Positions 1-18,381 of a DNA stretch of 64,000 bases are shown here, one piece after another. Both the position numbers and the translations under genes were made by a program. Below the pieces are notes generated by a model. That model had not been told where the DNA came from. It made no database searches and was given only the letters and a program-made list of their open reading frames with translations. Positions within the stretch are counted from its first letter, which is position 1; every line of letters begins with the position of its first letter. This DNA comes from Mesorhizobium sp. SARCC-RB16n (GTDB lineage Bacteria > Pseudomonadota > Alphaproteobacteria > Rhizobiales > Rhizobiaceae): positions 1-64,000 of the forward strand of contig NZ_ML703272.1 of assembly GCF_008520305.1 (NCBI RefSeq), given 5' to 3'.

Positions 1-34
1 GAGGCTTAGTGCGCTCGAATTTACCTTTTGCCAT
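1..34 (-). CDS. tuf: Elongation factor Tu, N-terminal fragment
   Basis: Only the first 11 codons are inside the window; read on the minus strand they give MAKGKFERTKP, the standard start of EF-Tu. EF-Tu is the GTPase that brings aminoacyl-tRNA to the ribosome. It lies 67 bases downstream of fusA on the same strand, the usual last gene of the str operon (rpsL-rpsG-fusA-tuf). The rest is beyond the left edge, so this is a window truncation, not a broken gene. Confidence 0.9.
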   Translation of the reverse strand, partial: MAKGKFERTKP

Positions 35-101
35 GTGATGTCTCCATTTCCTGCTCGCCCATGCGGGCTTTGAATTGCGTTACCGCGGCAGCTCTTTCGA
101 G

Positions 102-2192
102 TTACGCGTATTTCTTCTGGACTTCCTGAGCGACCGCGGTCGGGACCGGCTCGTAGTGATCGAACTGCATCGTGTAGGCCGCGCGGCCCTGGCTCATCGA
201 GCGCAGGTTGTCGACGTACTTGAACATGTTGGCGAGCGGCACCATCGCGTTGATGACGACGGCCACGCCGCGCGCTTCCTGGCCCTGGATCTGGCCGCGA
301 CGGCCGTTCAGGTCACCGATGACGCTGCCGACGTAGTCTTCCGGCGTCACCACCTCGACCTTCATGATCGGCTCGAGCAGTTGCACGCCAAGCTTGGGAG
401 CAGCTTCACGGAAGCACGCACGGGACGCGATTTCGAACGCCAGGACCGAAGAGTCGACGTCGTGGTAGGCGCCGTCGATGAGCGTCGCCCTGACGCCGAT
501 CATCGGGAAGCCAGCAAACGGACCAGCGCCCATGACGCTCTGGATGCCCTTTTCGACGCCCGGGATGTATTCCTTCGGCACCGCGCCGCCGACGATCTTG
601 GACTCGAACACGAAGTCCTCGCTCTCGGAATTCGGCTCGAACACAACCTTGACGCGCGCGAACTGGCCGGTACCGCCGGTCTGCTTCTTGTGCGTATAGT
701 CCTGCTCGTGCTTGCGGGTGATCGTCTCGCGATAGGCCACCTGCGGCGCGCCGACATTGGCTTCGACCTTGAATTCGCGACGCATGCGGTCGACGATGAT
801 GTCGAGGTGAAGTTCGCCCATGCCGGAGATGATGGTCTGGCCGCTTTCCTCATCGGTCTTGACGCGGAAGGACGGATCCTCGGCAGCCAGGCGGTGAAGG
901 GCGAGGCCCATCTTTTCCTGGTCGTTCTTGGTCTTCGGCTCGATGGCGATCTGGATGACCGGATCGGGGAATTCCATGCGCTCGAGGATGACCGGGTGCA
1001 GCGGGTCGCACAGCGTGTCGCCGGTGGTGGTGTCCTTGAGGCCAGCCAAAGCGACGATGTCGCCGGCGAAAGCTTCTTCGACGTCGGCGCGCGAATTCGC
1101 ATGCATCTGCAGCATGCGGCCGATGCGCTCCTTCTTGCCCTTCACGGTGTTGTCGACCGAGACGCCCTTGGTGAGCTTGCCCGAATAGATGCGGGCAAAG
1201 GTCAGCGAACCGACGAACGGATCGTTCATGATCTTGAAGGCGAGCATCGACAGCGGCTCGTTGTCGTCCGCATGACGCTCAATCTCGGCGTCGGTCTTGG
1301 CATCGACACCCTTGATGGCCGGGACGTCGGCCGGCGACGGCAGGTATTCGACGACGGCGTCGAGCAGCGGCTGCACGCCCTTGTTCTTGAAGGCCGAGCC
1401 GCAGAACATCGGGTAGAACTTGACCGCGATCGTGCCCTTGCGGATCAGCGAACGGATCTCGTCATTCGACGGCATCTTGCCTTCGAGGTAGTTCTCGAGC
1501 GCCGTCTCGTCCATTTCGACGGCGGCTTCGATCATCTTCTCGCGGTATTCTTCGGCACGCGCCTTGAGGTCGGCCGGGATCTCGACGACGTCCCAGGCAG
1601 CGCCGAGCGTTTCGTCGCGCCAGACAAGCGCGTTCATCTCGACGAGGTCGACGACACCCTTGAATTCGGTCTCGGCGCCGATCGGCAGCTGCATGACGAC
1701 AGCCTGCGCACCGAGGCGCGAGCCGATCATCTCGACCGAGCGGTAGAAGTCGGCGCCGATCTTGTCCATCTTGTTGCAGAAGATCATGCGCGGCACGCGG
1801 TACTTGTCGGCCTGCCGCCAGACGGTTTCCGTCTGCGGCTCGACACCGGCATTGGCATCGAGCAGCGCGATGGCGCCGTCGAGCACGCGCAGCGAGCGCT
1901 CGACCTCGATGGTGAAGTCGACGTGTCCGGGGGTGTCGATGATGTTGAAGCGGTGCATCTTGCCGTCACGACCCTTCCAGAAGGTCGTGGTCGCGGCGGA
2001 CGTGATGGTGATGCCGCGTTCCTGCTCCTGCTCCATCCAGTCCATGGTGGCAGCGCCGTCGTGCACTTCGCCGATCTTGTGCGACTTGCCCGTGTAATAG
2101 AGGACGCGCTCGGTGGTCGTCGTCTTGCCGGCGTCGATATGCGCCATGATACCGAAATTGCGGTAGTCTTCGATTTTGTATTCGCGGGCCAT
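102..2192 (-). CDS. fusA: Elongation factor G
   Basis: A 696-residue translational GTPase, normal length for EF-G, which drives ribosomal translocation and helps recycle ribosomes. The GTP-binding P-loop AHIDAGKT lies at residues 17-24, followed by DTPGHVDF and NKMD, the G3 and G4 motifs. The remaining domains, including the region with RGQIQG, are complete to the C-terminus. It starts 29 bases after rpsG and is followed by tuf, so it is co-transcribed in the str operon. The large open frame on the opposite strand is a high-G+C shadow. Identification is secure. Confidence 0.98.
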   Translation of the reverse strand: MAREYKIEDYRNFGIMAHIDAGKTTTTERVLYYTGKSHKIGEVHDGAATMDWMEQEQERGITITSAATTTFWKGRDGKMHRFNIIDTPGHVDFTIEVERSLRVLDGAIALLDANAGVEPQTETVWRQADKYRVPRMIFCNKMDKIGADFYRSVEMIGSRLGAQAVVMQLPIGAETEFKGVVDLVEMNALVWRDETLGAAWDVVEIPADLKARAEEYREKMIEAAVEMDETALENYLEGKMPSNDEIRSLIRKGTIAVKFYPMFCGSAFKNKGVQPLLDAVVEYLPSPADVPAIKGVDAKTDAEIERHADDNEPLSMLAFKIMNDPFVGSLTFARIYSGKLTKGVSVDNTVKGKKERIGRMLQMHANSRADVEEAFAGDIVALAGLKDTTTGDTLCDPLHPVILERMEFPDPVIQIAIEPKTKNDQEKMGLALHRLAAEDPSFRVKTDEESGQTIISGMGELHLDIIVDRMRREFKVEANVGAPQVAYRETITRKHEQDYTHKKQTGGTGQFARVKVVFEPNSESEDFVFESKIVGGAVPKEYIPGVEKGIQSVMGAGPFAGFPMIGVRATLIDGAYHDVDSSVLAFEIASRACFREAAPKLGVQLLEPIMKVEVVTPEDYVGSVIGDLNGRRGQIQGQEARGVAVVINAMVPLANMFKYVDNLRSMSQGRAAYTMQFDHYEPVPTAVAQEVQKKYA

Positions 2193-2221
2193 CGTAGCTG
2201 CCTCTCAGTCCTGTTCGCGCT

Positions 2222-2704
<483 letters not shown>

Positions 2705-2752
2705 TCAATCTCGTAGCCCGGCGCATTCAAGCAGCGCCAAGGCCGGAAAATC

Positions 2753-3124
2753 TTACTTCGGACGCTTTGCACCGTACTTCGAACGGCGCTGCTTGCGGTT
2801 CTTCACGCCCTGCGTGTCGAGCACGCCGCGGATGATGTGGTAGCGCACGCCCGGAAGATCCTTGACGCGGCCGCCGCGGATCATGACCACGGAGTGTTCC
2901 TGAAGGTTGTGACCTTCGCCGGGGATGTAACCGATCACTTCAAAACCATTGGTCAGGCGGATCTTGGCCACCTTGCGCAGCGCCGAGTTCGGCTTCTTCG
3001 GCGTCGTCGTATAGACGCGCGTGCAGACGCCCCGCTTTTGCGGGTTCTGCTGCATGGCCGGGACCTTGTTGCGCTTCACCGGCGCAATGCGCGGCTTGCG
3101 GATCAGCTGGTTGACGGTAGGCAT
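2753..3124 (-). CDS. rpsL: 30S ribosomal protein S12
   Basis: A 123-residue S12 starting [12 protein letters not shown]. The frame stays open 14 codons further upstream, but this start matches the family and has an AGAGGG-type ribosome binding site just before it. S12 sits at the 30S decoding site. The streptomycin-related segments [14 protein letters not shown] and [11 protein letters not shown] look wild type, with the two lysines in PKKPNS present. It is the first gene of the str operon and follows the probable promoter at 3374-3402. Confidence 0.98.
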   Translation of the reverse strand: MPTVNQLIRKPRIAPVKRNKVPAMQQNPQKRGVCTRVYTTTPKKPNSALRKVAKIRLTNGFEVIGYIPGEGHNLQEHSVVMIRGGRVKDLPGVRYHIIRGVLDTQGVKNRKQRRSKYGAKRPK

Positions 3125-3373
3125 TAAACCCTCTTGTCTCTCAATTCCGTGTCTCGTGCCGGTCAAGGCTCGCTCAAAGCGTCATTTCCGTACGCAAATT
3201 CGGGCCACAAACCGCGCCTCGCGGTCTTGCCCGAACAAATCGCAGAGGAAGCGGAAACCGCTTCGTGCACGCCGGAAATGTCTTTTCGCTCGTAAAACGA
3301 ACCCTGTTTGAGGCAAACTCCAAAGCGTGTCGCTTCGGAAGGGAGAGCCTCACATCGGTTCTGACTGGGCGGC

Positions 3374-3402
3374 TTCTACTCGTAAGCCCGCGAACCGTCA
3401 AG
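3374..3402 (-). promoter_or_regulatory. Probable str operon promoter
   Basis: On the minus strand, CTTGAC is followed after 17 bases by GTAGAA, close to the rhizobial sigma-70 consensus. It lies about 250 bases upstream of rpsL. No gene is recognised in the surrounding 3125-3568 gap, which would hold a long 5' leader. Assigned from motif and position only. Confidence 0.5.
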
Positions 3403-3568
3403 CCCGCAGCGGCAAATATTGCGTTGAAGCCCGGGCTTGGCAGCCATGCGAAAACCGCATGTAATTTTCTTTCGCCATTTTGCAAGGGCGGGGAAGAAAG
3501 TGCCAAGCCTCTAGCAAAGTGAATGGCTTTCGGCTGTTGCAGGGCCTTGCTTCATGCGAAAAGGCCGC

Positions 3569-3889
3569 ATGAACAGCGACAATCCCTCGCCGCGGAGGAA
3601 TCGGCCCGTGAACGACAATGAAGAGCGCCCGGTCACCATCATCACCGGCCGGGTGTGGAAGAAGAAAGGCGGCAAGCCGGAAGGCGTGCATGTCATGCTG
3701 GTGGCGCCCGATGACGATTCGGCGGTGCGCCGGGCGCTCGAATCGCTCGCAGCGGAAGGCTACGCCGAGGCAGAGCTCGACCAGATCGGCGACATGGAGG
3801 GCGAGCCCGACGATGAGCCGCATCTTTCGGCCTTCCAGGGCGCGCTCGAAGGCGAAGTATCGATCGTAACCTTCGACGTGCCGATCTGA
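3569..3889 (+). CDS. Conserved small acidic protein of unknown function
   Basis: A 106-residue protein. The start used here follows a GAAAAGG ribosome-binding-like sequence; an in-frame ATG at 3554 is an alternative. After a proline/arginine/asparagine-rich N-terminus come a TIITGRVWKKKGG segment and an acidic C-terminal half ending in EVSIVTFDVPI. No enzymatic motif, signal peptide or membrane segment is visible. I recall similar short proteins in Mesorhizobium relatives but know no function. It is divergent from rpsL and followed, same strand, by the galactose dehydrogenase gene after 133 bases; co-transcription is possible but not shown. Confidence 0.7.
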   Translation: MNSDNPSPRRNRPVNDNEERPVTIITGRVWKKKGGKPEGVHVMLVAPDDDSAVRRALESLAAEGYAEAELDQIGDMEGEPDDEPHLSAFQGALEGEVSIVTFDVPI

Positions 3890-4022
3890 CCGAGGCGCGG
3901 CGCCCCTCACCTGTGCCCTGCGCCATGATGCCGATTCGTTCAGATAGCTGGCACGGGCGGCGCTTGCCCGTTATGGCCGATCTGCTAAGAGACGCGCAGT
4001 CGTCCAAACCCGGCGGAGCCTC

Positions 4023-4958
4023 ATGTCCTCATCCATCTCGCCCATAAGAATCGGCATTGTCGGCGTCGGCAAGATCGTGCGCGACCAACATCTTCCGGCA
4101 CTGGCCAAGGATCAGGACTACCAGCTGATTGCGGTTGCCAGCCGGCATGGCAAGGTCGACGGCATCGCGAATTTCCCCGACATAGAGACGATGCTTGGCG
4201 CGGTTCCGGAACTCGACGCGGTGTCGCTGTGCATGCCGCCGCAGTTCCGCTATGACGCCGCGCGCAAGGCGCTCGAGGCCGGAAAGCACGTCTTCCTGGA
4301 AAAACCGCCGGGTGCCACGGTCAGCGAGGTCGAGGACCTGAAGGCACTGGCGACAAAACAGGGCGTCTCTTTGTTCGCAAGCTGGCATTCGCGCTACGCG
4401 CCGGCGGTCGAAGCGGCGCGGACATTCCTGGCTTCGACCAAAATCAAATCGGCCGCGGTCGTCTGGAAGGAGGATGTGCGCCGCTGGCATCCGAACCAGG
4501 ACTGGATCTGGCAACCTGGCGGCTTCGGCGTCTTCGATCCCGGCATCAACGCGCTGTCGATCGCAACCTACATCTTGCCGGCCATGTACATCACCTCGGC
4601 CGTCCTCGACTTTCCCGAGAATCGCGACGCGCCGATCGCGGCCCAGGTCGCCTTCCGCGCCGCGAACGGATCCGATGTGACCATGGATCTCGACTGGTTG
4701 CAGACCGGACCGCAAAGCTGGGACATTCTCGCGGACACGGATGCTGGCAAGATGGTGCTCTCGGGTGGGGGCTCGAAGCTCGCCGTCGACGGCCGTGTCG
4801 TACACGAGGAGCCGGAAGCGGAATATCCGATGCTCTATCGGCGATTTGCCGAGATCGTCCACGCCCGAACGTCGGATGTGGACCTTGCGCCGCTCCAGCA
4901 CGTCGCCGACGCGTTCATGCTGGGCAAGCGCAATGTGGTCGAGGCGTTTTTCGACTGA
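4023..4958 (+). CDS. gal: D-galactose 1-dehydrogenase (Gfo/Idh/MocA family)
   Basis: A 311-residue NAD(P)-dependent sugar dehydrogenase. The Rossmann motif GIVGVGKI is at residues 11-18, and EKPPGA, the family's lysine-containing motif, begins at residue 93. The stretches WKEDVRRWHPNQDWIWQPGG and GVFDPGINALSI closely resemble the Pseudomonas D-galactose 1-dehydrogenase as I remember it. The expected reaction is oxidation of D-galactose to galactonolactone, entry to the De Ley-Doudoroff pathway; other pathway genes are not in the window. It is cytosolic with no signal peptide. Family assignment is firm; the substrate is inferred from similarity. Confidence 0.85.
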   Translation: MSSSISPIRIGIVGVGKIVRDQHLPALAKDQDYQLIAVASRHGKVDGIANFPDIETMLGAVPELDAVSLCMPPQFRYDAARKALEAGKHVFLEKPPGATVSEVEDLKALATKQGVSLFASWHSRYAPAVEAARTFLASTKIKSAAVVWKEDVRRWHPNQDWIWQPGGFGVFDPGINALSIATYILPAMYITSAVLDFPENRDAPIAAQVAFRAANGSDVTMDLDWLQTGPQSWDILADTDAGKMVLSGGGSKLAVDGRVVHEEPEAEYPMLYRRFAEIVHARTSDVDLAPLQHVADAFMLGKRNVVEAFFD

Positions 4959-4979
4959 GGGTCGCCGGGCGCGCTGGCC

Positions 4980-5230
4980 TCAGTCGACGATCGCGATGGC
5001 AAAGCCGTCATAGCCCTTGGCGCCCACGGTCTGGATGGCTGTGCCGTCCAGACGTTTGTCGCCGCCGATGAAGGAAAACGCCGCAGCAGCTTTCCTTGCG
5101 CCGCCGAGACGTCGATCGCCGGCAGGCCTTGGTCCCGGTTGGCCGCCAGAACCGCGTCGAGAACGGGATCCGGCTCGAAGAGCGAGGAAACGATGTAGTT
5201 GTCGACAGCCGTCCAGGTCTTCGTGCTCAT
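4980..5230 (-). pseudogene. Remnant of SAM-dependent O-methyltransferase
   Basis: The first 49 codons (MSTKTWTAVDNYIVSSLF through AIDVSAAQGKLL) match the start of a family of roughly 220-residue bacterial O-methyltransferases. Immediately afterwards, in another frame, come the family's last residues FIGGDKRLDGTAIQTVGAKG then YDGFAIAIVD and a stop. The whole middle, including the SAM-binding Rossmann core, is missing, and start-to-stop length (251 bases) is not a multiple of three. This is an internal deletion leaving head and tail fused out of frame. It sits between the convergent galactose dehydrogenase and the rpoC terminator. Confidence 0.8.
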
Positions 5231-5257
5231 CTACCTTCCCCTGATCGTTGAAACGAA

Positions 5258-5285
5258 GAAGCCGCCGGGTTGCCCCGACGGCTTC
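5258..5285 (-). terminator. Intrinsic terminator after rpoC
   Basis: A 12-base-arm hairpin with one internal mismatch (GAAGCCGTCGGG / CCCGGCGGCTTC, loop GCAA on the minus strand), followed by TTCGTTTC. It lies just downstream of the rpoC stop codon and separates the rpoBC operon from the methyltransferase remnant. Confidence 0.7.
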
Positions 5286-5312
5286 TGTTGCCTGAGATTT
5301 TGCCCGCCGCGC

Positions 5313-9509
<4,197 letters not shown>

Positions 9510-9639
9510 GCCGTTCTCCTTTTCGGGGTCCTCGAAAACCCCTTGCATCTAACGCGGGCCGAATGCCCGCTGAGTGGTCGGCCCACCGGCCGTAGAATTT
9601 CGTGGACGCGCCGCGGCATTCCGCGACGCGCCATAGCCT

Positions 9640-13776
<4,137 letters not shown>

Positions 13777-13920
13777 CGTCGCTCCTTAGCTCTAAACTCG
13801 GGACGAACCTCGCCGCGGTTCGTCTTGCATACTGAGCCACCTGGGCAGCGGCTCTCTGTCTGTTCTCCGGCCGCCTTTCCAATTGCTTGGCGGCTACCGG
13901 CTAAAACGGGAGAAAACCCG

Positions 13921-13953
13921 TTTCCTGAAGGCCGGCTTACGGCCCTCAGGAAA
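13921..13953 (-). promoter_or_regulatory. rplL-rpoB intercistronic hairpin
   Basis: Complementary arms TTTCCTGA and TCAGGAAA enclose an inner GGCCG/CGGCC stem, followed on the transcribed strand by CGGGTTTTC. This is the position where other bacteria have an attenuator or RNase III processing site that sets the ratio of L7/L12 to polymerase subunits. The structure is read directly; the role is inferred. Confidence 0.5.
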
Positions 13954-14042
13954 GAGGTTTTCGTACATCTCGCGTCACGCAGCCTCCCCTGGTCACCCAA
14001 GAGAGTGGCGGACGGCGCGAGGCCGCCCGCCGCTTTTTACGG

Positions 14043-14420
14043 TTACTTCAGGTCGACCTTGGCACCGGCTGCTTCCAGCTGGGCCTTGAACTTGTCAGCG
14101 TCGGCCTTGGAAACGCCTTCCTTGACCGGCTTCGGAGCCGCTTCGACCAGGTCCTTGGCTTCCTTGAGGCCAAGACCGGTGATGGCGCGGACTTCCTTGA
14201 TGACGTTGATCTTCTGAGCGCCTGCCTCGGTGAGGACGACGTCGAATTCCGTCTTTTCCTCGACAGGGGCAGCAGCAGCGGCAGCGCCGCCAGCAGCGGC
14301 AACCGCCACCGGAGCAGCAGCCGAAACGCCCCACTTTTCTTCCAGAAGCTTCGACAGCTCGGCCGCCTCGAGGACGGTCAGCTTCGAAAGGTCGTCTACG
14401 ATCTTTGCGAGATCAGCCAT
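14043..14420 (-). CDS. rplL: 50S ribosomal protein L7/L12
   Basis: A 125-residue protein with the standard L7/L12 layout: N-terminal dimerisation helix ([20 protein letters not shown]), an alanine-rich flexible hinge around residues 35-55, and the globular C-terminal domain with [21 protein letters not shown]7/L12 dimers form the ribosomal stalk that recruits and stimulates translational GTPases such as EF-G and EF-Tu, also encoded here. It follows rplJ by 54 bases and is co-transcribed with it. Identification is certain. Confidence 0.98.
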   Translation of the reverse strand: MADLAKIVDDLSKLTVLEAAELSKLLEEKWGVSAAAPVAVAAAGGAAAAAAPVEEKTEFDVVLTEAGAQKINVIKEVRAITGLGLKEAKDLVEAAPKPVKEGVSKADADKFKAQLEAAGAKVDLK

Positions 14421-14474
14421 TGTTGTATTCCTTCGTTAGGTTCGAACGTGTGTTTTTGATAGCGAGGAACGGCC

Positions 14475-14993
14475 TCATGCCGCCTCGTCCTTCCGGGCGT
14501 AAGCGCCGATGACGCGCGCGACCGAGGCCGCTGGCGCATTGACGATCTGGGCGATCCGGGTTGCCGGCGTGGCGATCATGCCAACCAGCCTGGCGCGCAG
14601 CTCATCGAGCGACGGAAGTGTGGCGAGTGCCTTCACACCGTCGGCGTTGAGCGAGGTGGTGCCCATTGCGCCACCGAGAATGACGAGCTTGTCATTCCCC
14701 TTGGCGAAATCGGACGCGACCTTCGGCGCCGCAATCGGATCCTCCGAATAGGCGATCAGCGTCTGTCCCTTGAACAGGTCGATGATCGATGCGGAGTCCG
14801 TGCCCTGAAGAGCGATTTTGGCGAGACGGTTCTTCGCGACTTTAACGGTGCCACCGGCGGCGCGCATTTTCGACCGAAGGTCGTTCATTTGCGCGACGGT
14901 GATACCGGCATAGTGGGCCACGACGACTGAACCTGCGCCCGAGAACGCATCATTCAGGCCCGTGACGAGTTCGCGTTTTTCCGCTCTGTCCAC
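14475..14993 (-). CDS. rplJ: 50S ribosomal protein L10
   Basis: A 172-residue L10, starting [18 protein letters not shown]10 anchors the L7/L12 dimers to 23S rRNA at the stalk base, and in bacteria the L10-L7/L12 complex often represses its own mRNA by binding the leader. The N-terminal RNA-binding domain ([20 protein letters not shown]) and the C-terminal L7/L12-binding helix are present. It is preceded by a 392-base leader with several hairpins and followed by rplL. Confidence 0.98.
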   Translation of the reverse strand: MDRAEKRELVTGLNDAFSGAGSVVVAHYAGITVAQMNDLRSKMRAAGGTVKVAKNRLAKIALQGTDSASIIDLFKGQTLIAYSEDPIAAPKVASDFAKGNDKLVILGGAMGTTSLNADGVKALATLPSLDELRARLVGMIATPATRIAQIVNAPAASVARVIGAYARKDEAA

Positions 14994-15385
14994 TGCCTAT
15001 CTCCAGTTGACCCCTGCCCAATACGAGGACAGGCGTCGGGTTGCCTTTTGCCGGCCGGGCCATCCAGTAACGGATCTCCCGAACGACGCTCGAGGATCCT
15101 GCCCCCTTTCGCCACATCGACGGCCAAGCCGGCGATGCGCAGACAAAAGGCAAACACGGTTCGAACCTTTCATTGGAGCTTGTTGCTCCGTTGTCCGGTT
15201 TTCACCCGTCTCATGCAGGCCCACATGAATTAAGGCCCTCCTCTTGAATCAAGACTCGGGCCGCCCGCAATCTCGGACAGGATGTCCGGAAGCCTTCCGG
15301 CTTCCGGTACCGGGCCCAGGATAAATCCGAGGCCCGGAATTCAGTCACGGATCAGCCTTCGAGAGGCCGATCCAAAATGGTCTAA
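14994..15385 (-). promoter_or_regulatory. rplA-rplJ intergenic leader with hairpins
   Basis: No gene is seen here. Three strong inverted repeats lie in the upstream part: 15286-15307 (CCGGAAG/CTTCCGG), 15310-15337 (CCGGGCC/GGCCCGG) and 15349-15373 (GGATC-GCC/GGC-GATCC). This is where an L10 leader is expected, so autogenous control by L10-L7/L12 and partial termination after rplA are plausible. I did not fold the full leader. Confidence 0.5.
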
Positions 15386-16084
<699 letters not shown>

Positions 16085-16088
16085 GATC

Positions 16089-16517
16089 TCAGCCCACCAC
16101 TTCCAGACCCATCGAGCGGGCCGAGCCCTCGACCATACGCATGGCCGCTTCGACGTCGTTCGCGTTCAGATCCTTCATCTTGGCCGTCGCGATTTCGCGA
16201 ACCTTGTCGCGCGAAACGGTACCAGCCTTGACCTTGCCCGGCTCCTTCGAGCCCGACTTCAGGTTCGCGGCCTTCTTCAGGAAGTAGCTCACCGGCGGCG
16301 TCTTCATGACGAAGGTGAACGACTTGTCCTGGTAATAGGTGATGACGACCGGAACCGGCGATCCCTTTTCCATTTCCTGGGTCTGCGCGTTGAACGCCTT
16401 GCAGAACTCCATGATGTTGATGCCACGCTGACCAAGCGCCGGGCCGATCGGGGGCGACGGCGTAGCCGATCCCGCGGAGACCTGGAGCTTGAGCTGGCCT
16501 GCAATTTTCTTAGCCAT
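16089..16517 (-). CDS. rplK: 50S ribosomal protein L11
   Basis: A 142-residue L11, starting [20 protein letters not shown] with the proline-rich [19 protein letters not shown] segment that contacts thiostrepton-class antibiotics and EF-G. L11 binds the GTPase-associated centre of 23S rRNA and is needed for RelA activation in the stringent response. The gene is four bases upstream of rplA and 174 bases downstream of nusG; nothing else is seen in that gap. Confidence 0.98.
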   Translation of the reverse strand: MAKKIAGQLKLQVSAGSATPSPPIGPALGQRGINIMEFCKAFNAQTQEMEKGSPVPVVITYYQDKSFTFVMKTPPVSYFLKKAANLKSGSKEPGKVKAGTVSRDKVREIATAKMKDLNANDVEAAMRMVEGSARSMGLEVVG

Positions 16518-16691
16518 CTCTTTTCCTGCCTTTGTCTATGCCGGGCCCAGATATGGGAAACACCGGCGGTTGCAGTCTGGTGGTGCGGTTCTTGCGGCCG
16601 GCTAAAGCCGCCTTCGCCTCCCACCGTTCATAGGGCTGCGCGCTGCCGCACCGCCTCCCCTGATCGCCAGACCGGCATCAGGGATTTCGGA

Positions 16692-17219
16692 TCAGCCCTT
16701 TTCGACCTGTCCGAATTCCAGATCGACAGGCACAGCGCGCCCGAAGATCGAAACTTCCACCTTGAGCCGCGCCCGCTCCTCGTCCACTTCCTGGACGAAA
16801 CCGTTGAAGGACGCGAAGGGACCATCCGAAACGCGGATCGCCTCGCCGATTTCGAAAGTGACCGACGGCTTCGGCCGCTCGACGCCTTCCTGCACCTGGT
16901 TCAGGATGCGCTGCGCTTCCGCCTCGGTGATCGGCACCGGCTTGGAGTCTCCGAGGAAACCGGTGACCTTCGGCGTGTTCTTGACCAGCGAGAACACGGC
17001 GTCGGTCAGGTTGGCCTTCAAGAGCACATAGCCCGGGAAGAACTTGCGCTCGGCGTCGACCTTGCGGCCGCGACGAACCTCGACCACCTTCTCGGTCGGC
17101 ACCACGATCTGCTCGATATCGGCAGACAAGCCCTTCTGCTTGGCCTTGTTCTCGATGTCCTCGGCGACCTTCTTCTCGAAGTTCGAATAAGCGTGGACGA
17201 TGTACCAGCGCGTAGCCAT
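16692..17219 (-). CDS. nusG: Transcription termination/antitermination factor NusG
   Basis: A 175-residue NusG starting MATRWYIVHAYSNFEKKVAE. Thirteen further codons upstream are open but not part of the family. The N-terminal NGN domain binds RNA polymerase; FFPGYVLLKANL is its hallmark. The C-terminal KOW domain (IGEAIRVSDGPFASFNGFVQ) contacts Rho or ribosomal protein S10. The gene follows secE by 28 bases on the same strand, the conserved arrangement. Confidence 0.97.
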   Translation of the reverse strand: MATRWYIVHAYSNFEKKVAEDIENKAKQKGLSADIEQIVVPTEKVVEVRRGRKVDAERKFFPGYVLLKANLTDAVFSLVKNTPKVTGFLGDSKPVPITEAEAQRILNQVQEGVERPKPSVTFEIGEAIRVSDGPFASFNGFVQEVDEERARLKVEVSIFGRAVPVDLEFGQVEKG

Positions 17220-17247
17220 TTTTACGACTTCTCCGTAATCGCCGGAC

Positions 17248-17451
17248 TTAGCGTCCAATGCCCAGAATCTGCTCGACCGCGAGGCCCATGAGCTGATCGG
17301 CGGTGAAGAAGAAGATCATCGCGATCACAGCAAAAGCCAGGACCATGACCGTCGAGATCATCGTCTCGCGGCGCGACGGCCAAGTCACCTTGGCTGTCTC
17401 CGCGCGCACCTGCTGGAGAAAGACGAAAGGATTTGTGGTTTTCGAAGCCAT
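17248..17451 (-). CDS. secE: Preprotein translocase subunit SecE
   Basis: A 67-residue short-form SecE, typical of alphaproteobacteria, starting MASKTTNPFVFLQQVRAETAK. The amphipathic KVTWPSRRET motif precedes a single transmembrane helix (MISTVMVLAFAVIAMIFFFT). SecE clamps the two halves of SecY in the Sec channel. The long N-terminal extension of the open frame is not used; the ATG chosen fits the family. A sigma-70-like promoter lies about 170 bases upstream, and no tRNA gene is seen there although tRNA-Trp commonly precedes secE in relatives. Confidence 0.96.
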   Translation of the reverse strand: MASKTTNPFVFLQQVRAETAKVTWPSRRETMISTVMVLAFAVIAMIFFFTADQLMGLAVEQILGIGR

Positions 17452-17620
17452 ATGCCGCCTGTCTTCAAGACCCGTTGGCCGGGTCCCCTGGATGATCCCG
17501 CTGACCGGGACGTGCCGCCTGAGCTCAATCTCGCGCCGAATCAGCGCAATCATTTCGCCCATGCAAATCAGACGCGTAAAGCCGGCTTCCCAGCTTCACG
17601 CGTCGCGTGTCTGTCTCGTC

Positions 17621-17649
17621 TACATAAAACCGATTCTTGATCCACGCAA
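17621..17649 (-). promoter_or_regulatory. Probable secE-nusG promoter
   Basis: On the minus strand TTGCGT, a 17-base spacer and TATGTA lie upstream of secE. The surrounding 17452-17885 gap holds no other recognised feature. Assigned from motif and position only. Confidence 0.4.
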
Positions 17650-17885
17650 GTGGCAAGTGTCCGCTTTATGACCAAACGCCGCCTCGGAACCATCCAGTCG
17701 TTCCGTCCCGGCTATGGCGTCCTTATGCCCCAATTGGGCTAATATGGCAAGCGGGTCGCCGATTTTCAAATGGCAACCGCAATCCTCCATTCTCCACCTC
17801 GATCCAGTTCGCGTATGAAAGCGCGTACGGCGGTATGGCGGCGGATAACTTGGCATCCATGCCTGAGACATGCTTTCTTGGGACG

Positions 17886-18323
17886 ATGACCGAGCCGACG
17901 CAAGAACAGGTTGAGCACCTTACCACCGCCTTCGAGCGCTTCACGCGCCGGTTCAAGGTAGCCGAAGCCGCCGCGGCAGCGGAGAACGCGCTTAACGCAC
18001 TAGACGCTCAGACATTGGTCTTCATCTGCGATAATGCCGGGTGCGGTGCGGCGGACGTCGCCCGCTATCTCGACGTCGCGCCGACAACCATGTCCTCGGC
18101 CACGGACAGGCTTGTACGCAAGGGACTGATCGAGCGCCGCCGGCCGGAAGAGAACCGCAGGACGGTAGCCCTCACCGCCACGGCGAAGGGCGTGGAGGTG
18201 GTCGGCGATCAAAAAGCCGGTTACCGCAACGCCTGCATAGCAATGCTCAGGGCACTCAATGCCAGTGAACAACAGGAATTGATCCGGCTTACCGAGAAAA
18301 TCGCAGATACGAACGTTGAATAG
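17886..18323 (+). CDS. MarR family transcriptional regulator
   Basis: A 145-residue protein with a MarR winged helix-turn-helix: CGAADVARYLDVAPTTMSS forms the recognition helices, TDRLVRKGLIERRRPEENRR the wing, flanked by dimerisation helices. The frame extends further upstream with in-frame ATGs at 17835 and 17859; I chose the ATG that gives a normal MarR length, so the start is uncertain. Its stop codon lies inside a perfect palindrome that precedes the molybdenum hydroxylase operon on the same strand, so it probably represses that operon, with an aromatic aldehyde or N-heterocycle as a plausible inducer. Confidence 0.85.
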   Translation: MTEPTQEQVEHLTTAFERFTRRFKVAEAAAAAENALNALDAQTLVFICDNAGCGAADVARYLDVAPTTMSSATDRLVRKGLIERRRPEENRRTVALTATAKGVEVVGDQKAGYRNACIAMLRALNASEQQELIRLTEKIADTNVE

Positions 18324-18339
18324 TACGAATTTCGTACTA
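18321..18339. promoter_or_regulatory. Perfect palindrome, likely MarR operator
   Basis: TAGTACGAATTTCGTACTA has nine-base perfect arms around one central base. The first three bases are the marR stop codon. It occupies the spacer between TTGAAT (18316-18321) and TATCAT (18338-18343), a plausible promoter for the operon at 18382. Binding here would block RNA polymerase. That MarR is the ligand is inferred. Confidence 0.7.
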
Positions 18340-18381
18340 TCATAATAACAGGCCTGCTGCCTTTCCTCTGCCGATCCCCGA

